From Nipponacmea schrenckii (Eukaryota > Mollusca > Gastropoda > Lottiidae): a DNA stretch of 64,000 nt. The position numbers and the translations under genes were made by a program. Each line of letters starts with the position of its first letter. Positions within the stretch are counted from its first letter, which is position 1. The stretch spans positions 5,518,001 to 5,582,000 of the forward strand of contig JAUJPP010000011.1 in assembly GCA_030562195.1 (NCBI GenBank). The letters are read 5' to 3'. The notes beneath the pieces are model-generated. The model saw nothing but the letters and a program-made list of their open reading frames with translations, did no database searches and was not told the DNA's origin. Shown here one piece after another: positions 10,626 to 20,694 of this stretch.

Positions 10626-11194
10626 GGTTCTGAAAAATTTAAAGAATTGAATTAAATTGATAAGACGGTATTCAAGTTTGAATTTGACGATTTTTCAATG
10701 AAAAGGTTTTAAGTTATTGCTCGTGACGTAGTGAAATCATGTCAAAATGTTTAAATTGATGCAAAAGAAGCTACAATTTTCAATGGATTTTGATTGTAAC
10801 AAATTTTACTGCCTTCAAATGTACTTAGATCACATCCCCCAGTGTTGCTCACTTTTATAGAGAATCTATTTTTGATGCAATAGAAGCTACAATTTTCAAT
10901 GGACTTGATTAAACTTGGTTTGAGCATTGGAGTTATTGCCCTTCACCTAGTAAACTTACGTCAAAATTGCATTCATTGTTGGTGCAGGAAAAGCTGAAAT
11001 TTTCACTGGATTTTGATGAAACTTAGTTTGAGCATTGAAATTGATAAGGTGGCGGTCAAGTTCAAATTTAACAATTTTGATGAATAGTTTTTTAGTTATT
11101 ATCCTTGACTTCGTGTGAGCATTCGAATTGATAAGAAGGCAGTAAAAATTGAATTTTACGATTTTTCCTAGAATACTCTTTGAGTTAAATAAGA
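10626..11194. repeat. Degenerate tandem repeat, left part
   Basis: Several diverged units of roughly 100-180 bp share phrases such as 'agttattgc-cttgac-tagt', 'gaagctacaattttcaatgga' and 'aattgataag-cggt'. The same unit resumes at 13116-13290 beyond the Penelope-like element, so that element inserted into the array. Units are too diverged to fix an exact period by eye. Confidence 0.6.
10793..10866 (-). pseudogene. Isolated F-type lectin exon scrap
   Basis: About 25 open minus-strand codons read RFSIKVSNTGGCDLSTFEGS and then KICYNQ. This is nearly the same as the C-half exon of the FTP domains at 14820, 16120 and 16830. It sits inside the degenerate repeat about 3.8 kb from the FTP locus and has no splice context, so it is a displaced gene fragment. 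Confidence 0.7.
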
Positions 11195-11645
11195 ACACTA
11201 TTATGGATATACTACTCCTTTTTAATTTCAGCAACGTTTCAATTCACATACAGGAATCTTTATCAAGCAATAAAATAATGATAAGGAGTAAAAAATAACA
11301 AGTATAAATAGTAAACATTTGACGTCTATAACTCACTTGGATTAGTGATAATAATAATAATGATGAAGGTCTATGGAGCACTACAAGCTAATTAGCCATT
11401 ATAAACAAACACATTAAATGAAGCACTACAAAGTAATCAAGCATTACAAGTTAATCCATAATTACAGGGTTATTGGGCACTAAAGATAATAATAATAAAA
11501 TAATTGAGCAGATAATAATAATAATTGAGCACGTAAGGTAATCATGGTTGGGCACTAAAGTATTAGGTCATCCCATAAGTTTGGCAAGAAATGTCCCATG
11601 TCTCTATTAATCTTGGGTTTATATTTCTTTATTTCAATTGCCTCT

Positions 11646-12540
11646 CTAATCACTCGGTCTTTCCATTTTGGTAAATTTGTACTTAGGTTCCCAGTTCAGG
11701 TTGAGGTTGGGGTATTTCTTGATATGTTCAGCTATAGCGGATTTGTCGATGTCGTTTTTGTTACAGGCTGTTCTGTGTTCTTTTATTCGTACGGATATGG
11801 GACGGCAGGTTTCACCAATATAATTTTCGTTACAACTACATTCTAGTTTATAAATAACACCTTTTGGATCATTGATTGGTTTTGGTATTCTGCCATCAGC
11901 TTGTAGATGGTTCTGCAATGTTAGTTGGATTTTAAAGTACACATCTATATTGAGGTTTTTAGAAATGATTCGTTTAATCTGGTGGCTCATGGTTCCTACA
12001 TAGGGGATGGACATTCTGAATGGTGCATTGTTCTTCAGGGTGGATTGATTCTGTCGGTTAATAGTACTGGTTATAGTATCATTCACTAATTTACGGGGAT
12101 AGTTATTGTTTACAACAAATGCTTCTCGTAGGTGGTTAAGTTCAGTTTCTAATAGGTCAGTCTCGCATACATTCTGTGCTCTCCGTGTTAGGGTCGAGAT
12201 TATACCTTGTTTTATTTTCGTTGGATGGTTGGATTTGTTATGGATATACTGATCTGTGTGGGTAGGCTTTCTGTATATATCAGTTCGGATGGTACCAGTG
12301 GTTCTGTCAACTAGCACGTCTAAGAAGGGCAGTTTACCATTTGTTTCTGATTCATAGGTGACACAATCAGGTTGGTTTTCGAATCTAGTTTTCACAATTT
12401 GCAAGGCTTCATCACATGGTATATTTGTAAAGAAATCTATCACATCATAACTAATTAACTTGCCTGAGGTGTATTTAGATTTAACTGTTTCGCAAAACTC
12501 GGTAGAATCACTAATAAACGATGAGGCTGTTTTGCCAAGA
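11646..12540 (-). pseudogene. PLE reverse transcriptase remnant plus GIY-YIG nuclease
   Basis: The frame opens upstream of 12443 with LLAPLGKTASSFISD and SYDVIDFFTNIPCDEAL, which is RT motif A (Asp in the DVIDFFTNIP block). It passes directly into NGKLPFLDVLVDRTTGTIRT and YRKPTHTDQYIH, the region that normally follows motif C. Motifs B (SP-hydrophobic) and C (YxDD) are absent, so an in-frame internal deletion removed the polymerase catalytic pair. The C terminus contains GVIYKLECSCNENYIGETCR and RIKEHRTACNKNDIDKSAIAEH, an apparently complete GIY-YIG core. Two hundred and sixty-five codons remain open, a long frame for a dead element. Confidence 0.8.
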
Positions 12541-12745
12541 GGTGCTAGAAGTTTGGCTAGATATTAAGAAGTGTTGTATAACGCACTACCACGGGAACAC
12601 ACTAATTAACGAGTTAACTTTGATAGGGTCTTTGTGGATCTTGATCTGAGCCTTTGCATACGGGGCTGTTGGGTGTGAGATATATAGAGTATCGTAGATA
12701 TTCTTATCGATTTCTTTATCTTATTTAGGGTTTTGAGCACGGATT

Positions 12746-13105
12746 TCAATTTGCGTCAAGTTTTGAAGTAGGGTCTTTGGTTATTTTCCGATAAGTGGAT
12801 TCATCAGATAGAGTGTTATCAACTAGTTCATTAAGGTGATCACGATCGATTATAACTGTTGCTTTACCTTTATCTGCAGATACGATGGAGATATTGTTAT
12901 TTTCCTTTAATTCTTTAATGGCTTTATTTTCATTCTTGGATATATTTGGTGCAGTTGGTTTGGTTTTCAGGAGGATCTGTTTTATTTGGTGACGAATGGA
13001 TTCTAAGTTGCCAGACGGAGCTAGTTGTTGTAATCCCTTTTTGATATCACTAATAAAGGTTTCTTTAGGAATTTTCTTATTGGTCGGGATATACTTGATA
13101 TACAT
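12746..13105 (-). pseudogene. PLE N-terminal region
   Basis: The 119-codon frame contains IPKETFISDIKKGLQQLAP, then IVSADKGKATVIIDRDHLNE and LSDESTYRKITKDPT. The DKGKATVI-D block is the hallmark of the Penelope-like RT N-terminal region. A stop follows, and the next 200 bases hold only broken codons (AKAQIKIHKDPIKV-like), so it no longer joins the downstream RT frame. Confidence 0.8.
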
Positions 13106-13115
13106 TGGTTGGGAT

Positions 13116-13290
13116 ATACTTGATATACATAAGTCTCTGAGTTATTGCCTTTGACTTAGTAAAATCGCACCAAAATTTATTGTTGGTGCAATAGCAGCTA
13201 CAATGTTCAATGGATTTTTGATGAAACATGTTGTGATCATTGATAAAAACATTTTCAATTTATGTTTTTAGAGTTGTTGTCCAATTTATT
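13116..13290. repeat. Degenerate tandem repeat, right part
   Basis: Continues the repeat of 10626-11194 ('gagttattgcctttgacttagtaaaatcgcaccaaaatttattgttggtgcaatagcagctacaatgttcaatgg' in short overlapping pieces). This shows that the intervening Penelope-like element split the array. Confidence 0.6.
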
Positions 13291-13800
13291 ATTCAAATGC
13301 AATGCTGCTGGTGGGTGTATATTACATTGCCTGGCAAGCTATCTTTACTTTAAATTATGCTGGTGGAGCCTTACAAAGACCCTTAGAATGTAAGAAAGTT
13401 GTTCTTCCAAAGAGGATGAAAACATCATCGAGATATGCCATTGCGAATTCCTGCAGATCCTCAAGCACAATTTGCATAAGATTTTGGAAAACTCCATGTT
13501 CATTTTCATTCCAAAAGGCATTGGATTAAAAGTGCCAATAACCCGACTTCAAATCCAATTTAGAAAAATTTACCTGCCATTTAAGTGAGATATAATATCT
13601 TCAAATTAAGGAAGATGGTTAGAGTTTGGTTGAGTAATCTTTTTCAGTTGTCGAAAATCGACACAGAATCTCTTAGAGCTACCTTTCTTAGAAAAAATGG
13701 CGATTGGAAAATTTTAGGGAGATTTTGAAGGGCGAACGAAACCAGATGTCAATATGTCGTCGATAGCTTTTTGCACGGTAGTTTTCTGATTCAGTAGATT
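13291..13800 (-). pseudogene. Ty3/gypsy reverse transcriptase relic
   Basis: Minus-strand codons give QKAIDDILTSGFVRPSKSP, then KKGSSKRFCVDFRQLKKITQ (RT fingers) and a degraded GYW region. They continue with FQNLMQIVLEDLQEFAMAYL followed by DDVFILF, giving the YLDD catalytic box, and then RVFVRLHQHNLK. Frame changes interrupt it at least three times. Order and orientation fit the integrase and env-like pieces at 10610-7512. It is plausibly one gypsy copy pulled apart by the satellite and the Penelope-like insertion. Confidence 0.8.
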
Positions 13801-14655
13801 TCGATAGGGTCTCTCCTCATTAGGGGATGGTTGTTAGTACCAATAGATTGTTTGAATATCACCGCTACTGTTAAATGTCTACTAATCCGCTACAGCAATA
13901 ATATTCATGTACAAAAATGGTGTAACAAATTGGAAAATGTGATCAATGTAATGGTCGCAAATAAAAAATTAAAAACCTGCCTCAGCCAACTTATACTTTC
14001 TAAATTATTGGCATGGATCATTGTGGCCTACTACATTTTTTTTATTAATTATTTAATTTATTTTTATAACGGGAGTTCAGCTTTAAGTGTTAGATAAGAT
14101 CCTCTAGTTTTTGTATCGACTTGTGACGATGACTGATTTTTGTTATGCAGTTAGGTATTATTGAAACATATCTCGTTTGTAAGATCCTCGCCGATCTATA
14201 ACCAGGAACCTGTTTCACGAATACATAACTTAGGATGATTTTAGTGTTCCATTGTTCAAATTGGTCAATCACTAAAATAGAGTTTTTATTATCCAATCAG
14301 GTTACTGTATTTCTTAAAATCTTGATTGTATCTTAGTTAAAATTTGTGAAACAGGCTCCAGAATTCTAGATAAGATTCTTCAGGAGACTGTAAATTAATT
14401 TGTTGTTACTTATGAGAACACCATCCTTAGTGATGTGATAATGATAGATGTTATCACTGCTCTGAATATTTATGACTTATCCTTCTTGGGACCATAAAAT
14501 ATAAGACACAGTTAGGTAAAAATAACATGGTATAATGCAGACAGATATAGGTTTATTAGTTCATATAAGAAAAATCAATAATTGTTAACATGATGACATA
14601 CAGTTATCACTTAAAATGTCATATTTAAAAATTAGTTTACGATATTATAATGTAA
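13801..14655. other. No gene recognised
   Basis: No motif-bearing frame. It is the downstream flank of the FTP gene, which ends at 14656 on the minus strand. Confidence 0.45.
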
Positions 14656-14870
14656 TTAATATCCTAATATTTGTACTTCACAAAGAGTAAGATAAGGGCC
14701 TGGTACTGTAACAAATATATACTGTCCTTCTTTACATGTATCTACAGTGTAACTATCTTGTGGTTCGGAACTGGTATCCGTGTAACAAACTTTACTTGAT
14801 TCAAATGTACTTTGATCACATCCTCCAGTGTTGCTTACTTTTATAGAGAATCTTTTTAATAGCACCTGCC
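14656..14870 (-). CDS. FTP gene exon 6 (last): C half of domain 3
   Basis: The exon begins after tttcag at 14871 and ends at the stop at 14656. It encodes RFSIKVSNTGGCDQSTFESS, KVCYTDTSSEPQDSYTVDTC, EGQYIFVTVPG and the closing LCEVQILGY. This is the intact version of the segment that is frameshifted in exon 3. Phase joins cleanly to exon 5. Confidence 0.75.
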
Positions 14871-17800
14871 CTGAAATTTAATACAATATATAGGATATCA
14901 CTGTGAAAGCCACATCTAAAAGAAAATTGTTGGGGTCAATGGAAAACCTTTGTTCTACAACAGTGAAATATAGTGATGAAGCTTTTCATATAGCACTTTG
15001 TTTAATTAACCCCATATTTATTTTGTAGGTAAATCTAGGTTTCATTACAAAAGAATCAGAAAATGTCTTGTCTCAATATATTTTTACGTTCTTCTTATTC
15101 ATAGAAATCCGGAATCTTTACATATTTTTATACACATAAATATAATGAGATCCCTAGATAAATAGAACCACTATTATCATTTAAAGATTCGATCTCCATT
15201 AATTAGTTTAATTTTATATTTCAAGCCATTTTAACTGGCGTATAAAATACTTACAGGCGACTCTATTATACAGCTTAATAGCTTGAAATCGTTTAATTGT
15301 CTGCAAGTTAACACACCACCATGGAGGACCAGTCTGTTTATCAGTATGTGAACAAGAGTTAGCATCATAATTTGGATTAGTATTACCATCTACAGCACGT
15401 GATGATGTTGCCCCTTTATATGTTGAACTTTGACTTGTTTCTTTACCCATTGCTATATTCACTACAGAGAAAAATTAGATATTTGACTAGTAAAAAGCTT
15501 AATTCTGTATAGTAAGTATCTAAACATTATTGAAGTATGGTCCAGAAAGAGCTGGTAGAAAGGATCCCTGTCACGGTGGACTGTGAACGTAATTTTTTTC
15601 CTTGTAAAATATAGACTGTCATATTCCTCTATTTTGCGTTTTGTTTCCCCACAATTCCCGACCAATGAAAATAAGTTTAAAAATAATCATATATATATTA
15701 TAATACTCTTATCAGAAAATTGTGAACGTGATTGCATGCAAATACATAAGTATTGGTGGCAAACGTGTTCGATTACAATGGAGAGTACAAATATAATATT
15801 AAAAGATGCGAATCTGATCTGGTTAAATTGACAAAAAAATTATATATTTGTTTCCACAAAAAAATATTTAACCATCAAAAAATGATAAGAAACTAAATTA
15901 TTATATAAATATACAAAATATAAAACAAAATAGCTCTATGCTGAAAAATTACTAACCTTGACTTGTTTGTAATATTTGCACTTCATTAAAACAAAGATTA
16001 TTGTGTTGTGCTGAAACAAATATAAACTGTCCTTCTTGACATTTAGCTACAGTGTAAATATCTTGAAGATTGGAACTGGTATCCGTGTAACAAACTTTAC
16101 TTGATTCAAATGTACTTTGATCACATCCTCCAGTGTTGCTTACTTTTATAGAGAGGTCCTTAAATTTGTCCTTCACTGAAATTAAAAACATATTTTACAT
16201 ATTTTCCTATATAGGATATCACCATGAATTAGCCTATTGGAAAATGCATTTCCAAACGTTTAACTTTGAGCGAATAGTTGAGTTTTACTATGTTGCTATT
16301 TTGCAAGCTAAGTTTGTATATTATTATCATTTTTAATCGATATAATAAACATTCACATTAGAATAGATGAGATCTCTAGATAAACAGAACCACTATTATC
16401 ATTTAAAGATTCGATCGCGATGAATTAGTTTAATGTTATGGTTAAAGGCATTACAACTGTCATATAAAATACTCACAAAAGTCTGCATTATACAGCTTAA
16501 TAGCTTGAAATTGTTCAATTGACTTCAAGTTAACACACCACCATGAAGGACCAGTCTGTTGATCAGTACAAGAATAGGATCTAGTATTATCTACAGCAAG
16601 GTTTGATGATGCCCTGTCAAATGTTGAACTTTGTTTTGTTTCTTTACCCACTGCTATATTCGTTGCCGTTTGTAATATTTGTACTTCACAAAGAGAAAAT
16701 AAGGGTCTGGTGCGGTAACAAATATATACTGTCCTTCTTTACATTTATCTACAGTGTAACTATCTTGTGGTTGGAACTGGTATCCGTGTAACAAACTTTA
16801 CTTGATTCAAATGTACTTTGATCACATCCTCCAGTGTTGCTTACTTTTATAGAGAATCCTTTCAATCTTTCTTGCCCTGAAATATTTTAACATTTTTCCT
16901 ATATCGGATATCACTATGAAAGCCTTTTAGGTAAACCTGAAATATTATTGGTGGGGTCAATCGAAAGCGTAGTTTTATTATTTAGCGTTTTATTCACGAG
17001 TGAGCATAGCATCCCTTCACCACAATCACTCACGGCAAATGGCATGGGTAAAGTGCATATTTAGATTTTAAGCAGAAATATGGGATATAAAACTAAATAT
17101 AAATTATGACTTGTGCAGTGTATTTAATTTATGAACTCGCAAATTGTGAAATCTGTAATTTCGAGTTGTGTAAATTATATTTATAAAAAGATAAAAGAAA
17201 TATGTGCTGGTGTACCTAATAAGCTTCTGATATCGCTGTTAATAATATTTTTTATATTATTATTATTTTTAATTGATATAATAAACATACATACATTAGA
17301 ATAGATGATATCTCTAGATAAATAGAACCACTATTATCAATTCCAGATTCGATCCAGATTAATTAGTTTAATGTAATGGTTCAAGTAATTTTTAATGTCA
17401 TATAAAATACTCACAGGCGTCTCTATTATACAGCTTAATAGCTTGAAATCGTTCAATTGACTGCAAGTTAACACACCACCATGAAGGTCCATCACGTTTA
17501 TTAGTATGTGAACAGGATTTAGCATCCAAATTTGGATTAGTATTACCATCTACAGCACGTGATGATACTGCCCCGCTATATGTTGAACTTTGACTTGTTT
17601 CCTTACCCACTGCTATATTCACTACAGAGAAAAATTAGAATTTTGAGTATAGTTTTATACCGACATAGTAAAAAGCTTAATTCTGTACAGTAAGTATCTA
17701 TACATTATTAAAGTCAAATCCCACCTACAATATAGTTGTTGCTTGGCATATACTTTATCACGCTTTGTTATGCATACATTTTTTGGCAGTGCGTTCTTCG

Positions 17801-17909
17801 AAAAAAAAAGCGCTTCTTTGTTTTCGAAATGACTATTTGTTTCCGATTCTTGCCAGTACACAACCAAAACTACAAATGCCACACATAATTTGACACAATA
17901 ATCTGACAT
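14656..17909 (-). CDS. Secreted protein with three F-type lectin (FTP) domains, six-exon model
   Basis: The predicted minus-strand gene has exons 17909-17729, 17621-17415, 16876-16477, 16175-15957, 15461-15255 and 14870-14656. Every intron is phase 1 with GT..AG ends. Exon 1 gives a signal peptide. Exons 2 and the start of 3 form FTP domain 1, the rest of 3 and exon 4 form domain 2, and exons 5 and 6 form domain 3. The FTP fold (fucolectin/tachylectin-4/pentraxin-1) usually binds fucose, for example in innate recognition. Signatures are NIAxGKETxQSSTY, AVDGNTNPN, CSHT-PSWWCVNL, NTGGCDQSTFESSKVCYTD and CEVQIL. Only domain 1 keeps an NRD...ERL arginine pair like the fucose site. Exon 3 has two one-base deletions relative to exon 6, so this copy is either a pseudogene or carries sequencing errors. 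Exons 5-6 could instead be a separate gene. Confidence 0.65.
15255..15461 (-). CDS. FTP gene exon 5: N half of domain 3
   Basis: Acceptor ttctctgtag precedes 15461 and donor gtaagt follows 15255. The 207-base exon encodes NIAMGKETSQSSTYKGATSS, RAVDGNTNPNYDANSCSHTD, PPWWCVNLQTIKRFQAIKLY and NRVA. It has the same length and phase as exon 2 and as the copy at 19717-19923. The second arginine of the usual sugar site is absent in the joined domain. Confidence 0.75.
15957..16175 (-). CDS. FTP gene exon 4: C half of domain 2
   Basis: Acceptor tttcag at 16176; donor gttagt after CAAG at 15957. The 219-base exon encodes KDLSIKVSNTGGCDQSTFES, TDTSSNLQDIYTVAKCQEGQ and NEVQILQTSQ. The exon could instead read into an in-frame stop just past the donor, which would end a two-domain protein, so an alternative last exon is possible. 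Confidence 0.65.
16477..16876 (-). CDS. FTP gene exon 3: C half of domain 1 fused to N half of domain 2
   Basis: A 400-base exon, with acceptor tttcag at 16877 and donor gtgagt after 16477. It starts with QERLKGFSIKVSNTGGC and passes through CEVQILQTATNIAVGKETKQ without an intron, so two FTP domains share one exon. It ends near CVNLKSIEQFQAIKLYNADF. Relative to exon 6 it lacks one base near 16772 and one near 16695. With both bases its length would be a multiple of three, as in the symmetric phase-1 neighbours. Confidence 0.65.
17415..17621 (-). CDS. FTP gene exon 2: N half of domain 1
   Basis: The 207-base exon encodes NIAVGKETSQSSTYSGAVSS, RAVDGNTNPNLDAKSCSHTN, GPSWWCVNLQSIERFQAIKL and YNRDA. 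Acceptor ttctctgtag and donor gtgagt are clear. It is almost identical to 19717-19923, the duplicate beyond the gap. Confidence 0.75.
17729..17909 (-). CDS. FTP gene exon 1: signal peptide
   Basis: ATG at 17909. The exon encodes MSDYCVKLCVAFVVLVVYWQ and then a polar stretch ending VYAKQQLY. The first 24 residues are a good cleavable signal peptide. A GTAGGT donor after base 17729 leaves one base, and the next exon opens in the matching phase. The same exon occurs at 20031-20211. Confidence 0.65.
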
Positions 17910-18417
17910 AAAATGCGTGTCGTTAGTGGATGAATGGAAAATGACGCATTTGTGCCTCTACCGATCTAATTCTGAAGCGATTTTGACTTTTTCATTTATA
18001 AAAATGTTGACTTTTGTAGCTGACTATTTTTACACATTTTTGACCATTTTTTAAACATTTGCAATTTCGATCAATTTGAAAATTTTCAATATAGAAAGAC
18101 ATTTTCATTTGAAAAAAAAATTTCTGTTTTCAATATTTTGATATCACTTCTGGTTATGACGTTGTTCTCATGTTAACTTGAATATTCAACTTCCGGATAT
18201 TTGAAAAATTCTTTTTGCAGTGTTATAGAATTCTTAATTCAAAAGAAAATGATAAAATTCGTCCCGGAGGTAAAGGATCAACCGCCTTCTTGAAATGGAT
18301 CACTTTTCGTTAAACCAATTTCTAGGATCAGGGTATAATCCGACTAGCGTAATTCTAATATCTATTGCATCAACAGCCGATTGATAAAAAGCGTGTTGCG
18401 GCCGATTTTTTAATTTA

Positions 18418-18995
18418 GCCCCCCAGTGGACCGGGGTTAAGAATAGGTCCACCGTTCCCCATTACGTGCCGTGAGGTGCGACCCGTGTCGGTTTTGAATG
18501 GACTCCTGGTGGTTGAGGGTAACATACTTCCCAATACATCACTTTGGGCCAGGGGATTCCTAGACGGGTGGCCAGTGTGGCCCACACTGGTCAATCGGCT
18601 TGTCGTGTTGAGCCTATGAGTCGGTGGTCAGAACAGATAACTAATTTCTAATCACAGATTATTTCCTTATCATCCAATTCAATTCACCGACTCAGAAGCA
18701 GCGGCTAGGGTCAATTAGGTAAAAGTAAAATGAAAGTTCGAAATTTATTTGCTCCATTCAGAACTTTTCATTCCCTATTTTTATCTGAGTATATCTCCCG
18801 ATTACCCCTAGGGCGCTGGAGGTCGTGGTCCGTGGTGGTCGGGGGTCTCGGGAGATGAATCTTTTATATTTTCTTCATGGCTACATTAAACCCCCCTAAA
18901 AAAACCAATAAACGTAGACTAACCGAGGCAGAATTTACTGAATCATCTAGCTCGTCTAGTGATTCATGGCCTCGGTTTCTTGTCATTGTCATTAT
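18418..18995 (+). mobile_element. Jockey-clade LINE 5' end, second copy, cut by assembly gap
   Basis: The sequence matches the 5' end of the full element at 20871 (cccccagtggaccggggtta, gtgaggtgcgacccgtgt, gggccaggggattcc). It lacks a 36-base stretch of that leader. ORF1 opens at 18877 with MATLNPPKKTNKRRLTEAEF, the counterpart of MATQKNHTYKRRLTEVEF at 21404, and enters the gap. The rest is not visible. Confidence 0.8.
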
Positions 18996-19495
18996 NNNNN
19001 NNNNNNNNNNNNNNNNNNNNNNNNNNNNNNNNNNNNNNNNNNNNNNNNNNNNNNNNNNNNNNNNNNNNNNNNNNNNNNNNNNNNNNNNNNNNNNNNNNNN
19101 NNNNNNNNNNNNNNNNNNNNNNNNNNNNNNNNNNNNNNNNNNNNNNNNNNNNNNNNNNNNNNNNNNNNNNNNNNNNNNNNNNNNNNNNNNNNNNNNNNNN
19201 NNNNNNNNNNNNNNNNNNNNNNNNNNNNNNNNNNNNNNNNNNNNNNNNNNNNNNNNNNNNNNNNNNNNNNNNNNNNNNNNNNNNNNNNNNNNNNNNNNNN
19301 NNNNNNNNNNNNNNNNNNNNNNNNNNNNNNNNNNNNNNNNNNNNNNNNNNNNNNNNNNNNNNNNNNNNNNNNNNNNNNNNNNNNNNNNNNNNNNNNNNNN
19401 NNNNNNNNNNNNNNNNNNNNNNNNNNNNNNNNNNNNNNNNNNNNNNNNNNNNNNNNNNNNNNNNNNNNNNNNNNNNNNNNNNNNNNNNNNNNNNN
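18996..19495. other. Assembly gap (500 N)
   Basis: Exactly 500 unresolved bases between a Jockey 5' end and the duplicated FTP region. The round number suggests a placeholder rather than a measured gap. The missing sequence probably includes the rest of the LINE. Confidence 0.95.
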
Positions 19496-20694
19496 AAAGA
19501 AATATGTGCTGGTGTACCTAATAAGCTTCTGATATCACTGTTAATAATATTTTTTATATTATTATTATTTTTAATTGATATAATAAACATACATAAATTA
19601 GAATAGATGATATCTCTAGATAAATAGAACCACTATTATCATTTAAAGATTCGATCCAGATTAATTAGTTTAATGTAATGGTTCAAGTAATTTTTAATGT
19701 CATATAAAATACTCACAGGCGTCTCTATTATACAGCTTAATAGTTTGAAATCGTTCAATTGACTGCAAGTTAACACACCACCATGAAGGTCCATCACGTT
19801 TATTAGTATGTGAACAGGATTTAGCATCCAAATTTGGATTAGTATTTCCATCTACAGCACGTGATGATGTTTCTTGTGCATATGTTGAACTTTGACTTGT
19901 TTCTTTACCCACTGCTATATTCACTACAGAGAAAAATTAGAATTTTGAGTATAGTTTTATACCGACATAGTAAAAAGCTTAATTCTGTACAGTAAGTATC
20001 TATACATTATTAAAGTCAAATCCCACCTACAATATAGTTGTTGCTTGGCATATACTTTATCACGCTTTGTTATGCAAACATTTTTTGGCAGTGCGTTCTT
20101 CGAAAAAAAAAGCGCTACTTTGTTTTCGAAATGACTATTTGTTTCCGATTCTTGCCAGTACACAACCAAAACTACAAATGCCACACATAATTTGACACAA
20201 TAATCTGACATAAAATGCGTGTCGTTAGTGGATGAATGGAAAATGACGCATTTGTGCCTCTACCGATCTAATTCTGAAGCGATTTTGACTTTTTCATTTA
20301 TAAAAATGTTGACTTTTGTAGCTGACTATTTTTACACATTTTTGACCATTTTTTAAACATTTGCAATTTTGATCATTCTGAAAAAAATTCTGTTTTCAAT
20401 ATTTTGATTTCACTTCTGGTTATGACGTTGTTCTCATGTTAACTTGAATATTCAACTTCCGGAATTTTACAGATATTTGAAAAATTCTTTTTGCAGTGTT
20501 ATAGAATTCTTAATTCAAAAGAAAATGATAAAATTCGTCCCGGAGGTAAAGGATCAACCGCCTTCTTGAAATGGATCACTTTTCGTTAAACCAATTTCTA
20601 GGATCAGGGTATAATCCGATTAGCGTAATTCTAATATCTATTGCATCAACAGCCGATTGATAAAAAGCGTGTTGCGGCCGATTTTTTAATTTAG
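19496..20694. repeat. Segmental duplication, copy 2 of the FTP 5' region
   Basis: Near-identical to 17190-18417, covering FTP exons 1 and 2 and upstream sequence. Copy 2 replaces 'GAVSS' codons with 'QETSS' in exon 2 and has a small deletion near 20385. The downstream exons would lie in or beyond the gap. Confidence 0.8.
19717..20211 (-). CDS. Partial FTP gene copy: exons 1 and 2
   Basis: Exon 1 (20211-20031) encodes MSDYCVKLCVAFVVLVVYWQ and ends at the same GTAGGT donor as the 17909 copy. Exon 2 (19923-19717) encodes NIAVGKETSQSSTYAQETSS and CVNLQSIERFQTIKLYNRDA. Both are open with intact splice sites, so this half-gene shows no lesion. Its 3' exons would have to lie in the 500-N gap, or the copy may use the exons at 16876 and beyond if the LINE is spliced over. 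No promoter was recognised. Confidence 0.65.

Larger units (their letters stand above)
11195..13115 (-). mobile_element. Penelope-like element, internally deleted
   Basis: A retroelement of about 1.9 kb on the minus strand is inserted in the degenerate repeat. The N-terminal region is at 13105-12746, a broken middle at 12740-12445 and a long C-terminal frame at 12443-11646. The 3' tail near 11270-11225 (TTGATAAAG ... GAAACGTTGCTGAA) resembles a decayed hammerhead-like PLE terminus. At the 5' side a 20-base phrase 'gggatatacttgatatacat' occurs twice (about 13087-13127), which may mark the junction. Confidence 0.75.
17190..18417. repeat. Segmental duplication, copy 1 of the FTP 5' region
   Basis: This stretch (exons 1-2, upstream region and part of intron 2) recurs at 19496-20694 with few differences. 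Copy 1 ends abruptly where a Jockey 5' end begins, whereas copy 2 continues for another 160 bases. The upstream part, about 17950-18417, contains a sub-repeat family with phrases 'acttctggttatgacgtt' and 'ggatcaaccgccttcttg', also seen near 28270-28420. Confidence 0.8.

Noticed and set aside
15462..15665. Minus frame in FTP intron 4 as a separate gene
   Set aside because: Only a short RDRDPFYQLF segment is shared with the small secreted gene. There are no splice sites in suitable phase and the remainder is random, so it is treated as an intronic relic.
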